In this document: positions 23,101-25,852 of the stretch, in pieces
Position numbering within the stretch: position 1 is the stretch's first letter
Layout: every line of letters starts with the position of its first letter
Assembly: GCA_030018645.1 (NCBI GenBank)
Contig: JASEHX010000008.1
Span: 1 to 25,852 of the forward strand
Reading direction: 5' to 3'
Source of the DNA: Candidatus Margulisiibacteriota bacterium
GTDB lineage: Bacteria > Margulisbacteria > WOR-1 > O2-12-FULL-45-9
Length of the DNA stretch: 25,852 bases
Notes under the pieces: model-generated
What the model saw: the letters and a program-made list of their open reading frames with translations, nothing else
The model's database searches: none
What the model was told of the DNA's origin: nothing
Made by a program: the position numbers and the translations under genes

Positions 23101-23410
23101 TAATGTCAAAAACAAATACATAACCGTTACCCGAAGCAGTGGTGGCCGAAACAAAAAGGCATTCCTGGGTGCCGCGGGCATAAGTTAATACATCATAGGG
23201 CGTGGCGCTTAAATATTGACTGCTGACGGAAGATGGCGCATAAGGATCGGCAATATTGCGGATATGGATGTAGCCGCTGGAGCTGGGAACATAAAGGCGG
23301 CTCCCGTCGGCATTAACCGCACTGCGTACCGGGTTGGCAACCGCTAAAGCGCTGGTGCCGGCCAGCAAGACCAGGATGAGTCCCAAAAATAATTTATGGC
23401 GCATTTTCAT
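20159..23410 (-). CDS. large exported protein: beta-propeller, CBM-like and TIG domains, duplicated C-terminal module
   Basis: 1083 residues from the ATG at 23410 (MKMRHKLFLGLILVLL signal, ALA|VA). The longer frame to 23470 is rejected because GAGGAGG lies 6 nt before 23410. Approximate order: beta-propeller-like 25-375 (repeated DGSRLYVPS, GHLYVAASNGKVYRY blocks); jelly-roll/CBM-like 380-550 (VIDDYEG...GAYSMKIQYS); Ig-like SPNGGE domain 565-670; TIG pair 683-790 and 790-870; two copies of a module of about 100 residues, near 876-975 and 983-1083 (YDPxRGNxxWISLPY, IIGRWxGxTQSYEDYVYYAG, GLGWGG, GExxYxNxA). The gene is 1 nt after the lipoprotein gene and 15 nt before the 1395-aa gene. Surface function is clear in kind; the ligand is unknown. 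Confidence 0.86.
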   Translation of the reverse strand: MKMRHKLFLGLILVLLAGTSALAVANPVRSAVNADGSRLYVPSSSGYIHIRNIADPYAPSSVSSQYLSATPYDVLTYARGTQECLFVSATTASGNGYVFVFDINSDPAMYSAAVSLPSGVSPRGVAVNATSILAMGGGSITTGHLYVAASNGKVYRYNVTDAGFLTSSNYTLSATYETGSAGLYGIVEKTSGIGSSSKTVLYAANRSLGNIIKIYTNTGTMETICSDATGVTYLALSADESLLFARVLQSDNADIRVFQTSDSSELTSMKVSLGGSGAVYSGNSYEGIYYAGGGLYFTKYDTAESTEKLYKYEPAADPAVDGWSRQRAIVAWTPGECDAVSAATYEAGWALWRTHSSGGSYNLIIVDTGTEEIGGTVSPEVVIDDYEGIIIPAANYVEHPAAGATLTIARDTGTVFEGAYSMKIQYSRPLPGLGTPSSYWTGSYPTGTTVDLTHYSTFRFHHKAASGSAAINPVTFKIGLVDSDGEIYYTGTYSYSVKNWTTVEVSLDSLSEEASAVGSSDDSFSGVISGYRVVYSGQPSSTVTHYLDLLQGASGEGNEAAAPTITVTSPNGGEIFTKECYVPISWETTGVPTGPSEYNIRLEYSTNEGTSYRLMTDITGNDGSYSWNLDDDANHPNSTQYRVRATYVQDWVFVPDVGYGGTSVCSDESATFTVMDSAEATLPPQITSITPSAEVWDTITINGSSFTDGSGDTNLYPTGCSLEIKYENMPAYISLPDSGDSDSMYYWQDGQIEFMNRPSIEGTYYAVAGTTNIRVTTPGGTTEESFELNPTIYGPYSGNAGETIEVTGNAFGTDVSVISVTIGGTPAVISSPNNTTLSVIVPASLAAGATTLIITVNGNVSSESFTVIEGAPTATNVPISLTYDPTRGNVFWISLPYINSYYTASGLASAINTALGEGADSGNKVTIIGRWDGETQSYEDYVYYAGLGWGGSDFALVTGEAVYVNIAADINMTLTGYHDPSYAFNINYDPSRGNIHWISLPYEGNYTDATSIIADVNAAMGYSPTSGDIVSIIGRWNGSTQSYEDYVYYAGLGWGGTSFTFISGEGYYINTAATISNWQPAVR
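20178..20780. repeat. tandem duplication inside the 3' end of the 1083-aa gene
   Basis: Two copies about 315 bp apart encode the C-terminal modules. A 27-nt stretch is identical between 20261-20287 and 20576-20602, while the flanks have diverged to many silent and some replacement changes. Confidence 0.8.
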
Positions 23411-23411
23411 A

Positions 23412-24740
23412 TTACTCCTCCTCGACATTGCCGCTGAAAGTAAAAAGCAAAGGCACGGCGTACATTTCATCCGGGCTCAAAAGGTCACTGCGGATTTGAG
23501 ATTCGTTCCCGAGATTGGTCGGGAAGTCAACCCTTACTTCCCCGTAAACCATCAACGATTCAGCAACCGAACCGTCCACATCAATTACACATCCGCTTGA
23601 AGGGTTGGAGCAGTCAAAATCAACCGCTTCGCCGGTTTCAGTTTCATAGTAAAGATTGGCCAATCGGAGATTAGCCAGGTATCCCGTATCGATCAAATTC
23701 CCATCAGCATCGAAAGCTGAACCTAAATCAGCTTCATAACCGGCTGTATCTAGGATGTAACCGGGGTAAGCTGTGACGGAAACGCTATAAGGGACGGGAT
23801 AAAGGCGGGAAAGAGTTAGGGCGCTGTTAGTGGTCAGCTCACAGGCGGCCAGGACGCCGTTGTCAGAGCAGACTTCGTAAGTAACCGCTCCCCCCATTTG
23901 ATCCCAGTCGGCCAGGATATAGGAAGCGCCCAGTTCATCTTCGAGCGCCGGAGAATTACTGGATAAAGAAGTTTGCCCGAATATTTCCGGAAAATCTGAA
24001 GCGCTGTCAGCCCAGTGGAGGACCACCGGGATAGCTTCCGATTTTTCAAATTCCAAATCTTCGCCCGTGTCGCCGGTATCTTCTTCGCTGGCTGCCGCGG
24101 CGACATGGACATCGTATCTGACGCCGGAATCAAAAGACAATCCAGCCGCGGCCGCCATTTCGGCGGTGATAAGAAAGGGAATATCTCCGACGGTAGGATT
24201 ATCCAGCGAAGCGACATCTACGCTGCCGACCAAAGCATCATCTACATATATATTATAGGCAGCGGCTTCTTCAACCGTGGTGAAGTTAATTTCAAACCGG
24301 TCATTTCCCACTTTGGTAATGCCCAGCAGGATGCGGGAATCGCTGCCCGCCAGCGCTTCGGTAATTACCTCGGCTGTTTGGCTGGCCAAGTTGGGATCAA
24401 CTGTCAGGTGAAGAGGGGCGGCATAATTGCCGTGGACACAGGGCGGGAAGCCGGGAACGGCATCCGCGTTGGACGGGTCCAGGGCATTGGGATCCAGGCT
24501 AATTTTAATTTGCAAATCCTGCAAAGTTCCGTCCAGGTTGATGATCGTTATCCCGCTGTAAAAGGGGACGGCGGCGGCGCCGGGTTCAGCCAGCAGGGTG
24601 ACCCGGTTTTCCACTGGTTCTAAGGTGGTAGTGGAATCTCCGGGCGTTTCTGTTTTAGCGATGGGTCTACTGCCGCAGCCGCTCAATAAAGCCATCCCGC
24701 CCAAAAGGGCTAATCCTCCGATAATTGGTACGAAAATCAT
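23412..24740 (-). CDS. lipoprotein with FN3/Ig-like domains
   Basis: 442 residues from the ATG at 24740 (MIFVPIIGG...). The signal ends in a lipobox, L19-S20-G21-C22, followed by a disordered acidic/Thr linker, so the protein is lipid-anchored. Two fibronectin-like regions follow: one around FEINFTTVEEAAAYNIYVDD, and one around YILADWDQMGGAVTYEV and PYSVSVTAYPGY. A Glu/Asp-rich linker (SEEDTGDTGEDLEFEK) separates them. Four cysteines in the last third (CSDNGVLAAC, CSNPSSGC) may form disulphides. The open frame upstream of 24740 is rejected because AAAGGAGG lies 6 nt before this ATG. Spacing of 1 nt on both sides shows tight coupling with its neighbours. Confidence 0.83.
   Translation of the reverse strand: MIFVPIIGGLALLGGMALLSGCGSRPIAKTETPGDSTTTLEPVENRVTLLAEPGAAAVPFYSGITIINLDGTLQDLQIKISLDPNALDPSNADAVPGFPPCVHGNYAAPLHLTVDPNLASQTAEVITEALAGSDSRILLGITKVGNDRFEINFTTVEEAAAYNIYVDDALVGSVDVASLDNPTVGDIPFLITAEMAAAAGLSFDSGVRYDVHVAAAASEEDTGDTGEDLEFEKSEAIPVVLHWADSASDFPEIFGQTSLSSNSPALEDELGASYILADWDQMGGAVTYEVCSDNGVLAACELTTNSALTLSRLYPVPYSVSVTAYPGYILDTAGYEADLGSAFDADGNLIDTGYLANLRLANLYYETETGEAVDFDCSNPSSGCVIDVDGSVAESLMVYGEVRVDFPTNLGNESQIRSDLLSPDEMYAVPLLFTFSGNVEEE
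23417..23423 (-). promoter_or_regulatory. ribosome site made of the upstream gene's last codons
   Basis: GAGGAGG, 6 nt before the ATG at 23410, is also the Glu codons that end the lipoprotein (GAG GAG GAG TAA T ATG). It decides the start of the 1083-aa protein. Confidence 0.85.
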
Positions 24741-24741
24741 A

Positions 24742-25824
24742 TTATTCCTCCTTTGCGCGACCCAGTAGGAACGACGCTTCCATTTGTCCGCCAACCATCC
24801 AATCGCGGGTGCCGGGAACGAAACGAACGACTGGCATTAAATCAAGCCGGGTCAATTGGCGCGGGCCAAGCGGGATTCCAACCGTTGGCTTGAAAGAAAA
24901 AGTGGTCAATTGGCGGCGGGTCTTTTTATCACCGCCGGCAACCAGTCCGGCCTGGAATTCGGGCGATAAACTTACCCCATTTTTGAATAGCCACTGCGGA
25001 CCAACGCGGATTGGGATATAAGCGGCTGTTAAGCGCAATTCTTCATGCAAAGTTCCGTCTTCATAAGTGGTCGTGACCTGCCCGCCGGAGGTACTGCCGC
25101 CTACGCCGGGAGTGCCGGAAACCGAACCGGCGGCCGCGTCAGCGATTTCATCTGGCGATGCGTCAATTGTGCTGTCTCTTGAGCCATTACCGGTAATTAC
25201 CCCGATGCCGGGCTCAAGATTGAAGCGGAAAGGTTTATCACGGTCGGGGATCAGGGTTAGGCGAGCGTTGGCTGAAGCCGTCAGTGGATTAGTAACGTCA
25301 GATTCACGGAAGCTGGTAGCCAAATCAGCGCGGAGGTTGGGGGTTAGGTCATTATGCGTACTTAAATCAATTTCCCGTCCAGCTTCGAGGGAAACAATTC
25401 CGCCGTCATGACTAGTCCCGCCACCAGCCACCCTTTTCATCCCGCCCATTCCCACCGCCCCGTACCAGGGGCGCTGGGCTACATGAATTGTAACGGATTT
25501 AATCTTTTTGTTGTCCTTGTTCGTTAATTGGATAACATATATACCAGAATTGATCTTCCTCGACACCCGCCCGGTAATGGTCATTGATGTGCCATTATCG
25601 GCAAAAAGGGTCTTTCCTGTACCCGGCATAACCAAATTATCTAAGCCGGTAACTTTAACTTGCTCAGTTGCCAGGTTTGTTCCCGTGACCGTAATAATAA
25701 ACTCCTCCCCGCGAGCATATACGCCGTCCCCATTAACGGAGTTGTCTGTGATAGCACTGATGGTGGGGGTGGTGGGAGGAAGGGATAGGGGGGGGGTGCT
25801 GCGGCCGTTGCAAGAGCAGGACAA
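24742..25824 (-). CDS. TIG-domain protein with beta-barrel-like C-terminus; 5' end probably frameshifted
   Basis: The readable frame gives about 360 residues. An N-terminal TIG-like domain spans about 18-115 (PTISAITDNSVNGDG, FIITVTGTNL, SGIYVIQLTN); from about 120 on, alternating beta sequence with RLTAAYIPIRVG and PTVGIPLGP suggests an outer-membrane barrel. It ends in KEE, not an aromatic. The only start in frame is a TTG at 25824, two codons after a TAG, with no ribosome site and no signal peptide. The neighbouring frame is open to the window edge and reads like a lipoprotein or signal end (AALMTSACPALATAAAP). Adding one G to the nine-G run at 25788-25796 would join them. The true gene thus probably starts beyond 25852. 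It heads the visible part of the surface operon. Confidence 0.7.
   Translation of the reverse strand: MSCSCNGRSTPPLSLPPTTPTISAITDNSVNGDGVYARGEEFIITVTGTNLATEQVKVTGLDNLVMPGTGKTLFADNGTSMTITGRVSRKINSGIYVIQLTNKDNKKIKSVTIHVAQRPWYGAVGMGGMKRVAGGGTSHDGGIVSLEAGREIDLSTHNDLTPNLRADLATSFRESDVTNPLTASANARLTLIPDRDKPFRFNLEPGIGVITGNGSRDSTIDASPDEIADAAAGSVSGTPGVGGSTSGGQVTTTYEDGTLHEELRLTAAYIPIRVGPQWLFKNGVSLSPEFQAGLVAGGDKKTRRQLTTFSFKPTVGIPLGPRQLTRLDLMPVVRFVPGTRDWMVGGQMEASFLLGRAKEE
24747..24754 (-). promoter_or_regulatory. ribosome site overlapping the end of the upstream gene
   Basis: AAAGGAGG, 6 nt before the ATG at 24740, is formed by the last Lys-Glu codons of the preceding gene (AAG GAG GAA TAA T ATG). It fixes the lipoprotein start. 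Confidence 0.85.
25788..25796. repeat. homopolymer of nine G at a frame switch
   Basis: Nine consecutive G (C on the coding strand). Upstream of it one frame is open to the window edge; downstream the TIG protein continues in another frame. Ten bases in the run would make one continuous frame. Confidence 0.8.
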
Positions 25825-25852
25825 GCACTAGTCATCAAAGCAGCTTCGACTT

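Overview
The window looks like a chromosomal piece of an uncultured diderm bacterium that has both S-layer-homology (SLH) domains and outer-membrane beta-barrels. SLH plus outer membrane, FabK as the only visible enoyl reductase, and giant TIG/Calx-beta surface proteins fit deep Terrabacteria relatives of Cyanobacteria such as Margulisbacteria (WOR-1/'Saganbacteria'). That placement is inference; no marker here proves it.

Layout. (1) 98-8289, minus strand: a fatty-acid synthesis operon, fabD-fabG-acpP-fabK-fabF, with overlaps or gaps of at most 13 nt, running into a 1373-residue exported protein that ends in an aromatic outer-membrane signature. (2) 8399-11887, plus strand: M16 zinc protease, dut, dapB, smpB and two small unknown genes, leading to a clear tmRNA gene (ssrA, 11933-12357) with a 31-residue tag. 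smpB and ssrA, the two trans-translation partners, sit about 0.7 kb apart. (3) 12452-13726: a small uncertain ORF (plus), then a VIT1/CCC1-like membrane protein and a small exported protein (minus). (4) 13887-25824, minus strand: a tightly packed five-gene surface operon. It encodes a TIG-domain protein with a possible frameshift, a lipoprotein, a 1083-residue propeller/TIG protein, a 1395-residue Calx-beta/TIG/BACON-like protein with a FlgD/T9SS-like C-terminal domain, and a PorV-like barrel fused to three SLH repeats.

How the parts may work together. The surface operon reads like a secretion-and-anchoring cassette: secreted multi-domain fibres, a lipoprotein, and a PorV-like protein that could tie the outer membrane to a cell-wall polymer through SLH. 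Genes inside operons carry strong AGGAGG-type sites, in two cases placed inside the last codons of the upstream gene. The four genes that begin transcription units have a -10-like box 6-9 nt before the start codon and no good ribosome site, which suggests leaderless mRNAs.

Small repeats are woven into coding sequence. REP/REPIN-like palindromes lie in the 5' and 3' ends of the PorV-SLH gene. Two signal-peptide cores are encoded by short repeats that look intergenic in type. A run of nine G separates two frames at the start of the surface operon.
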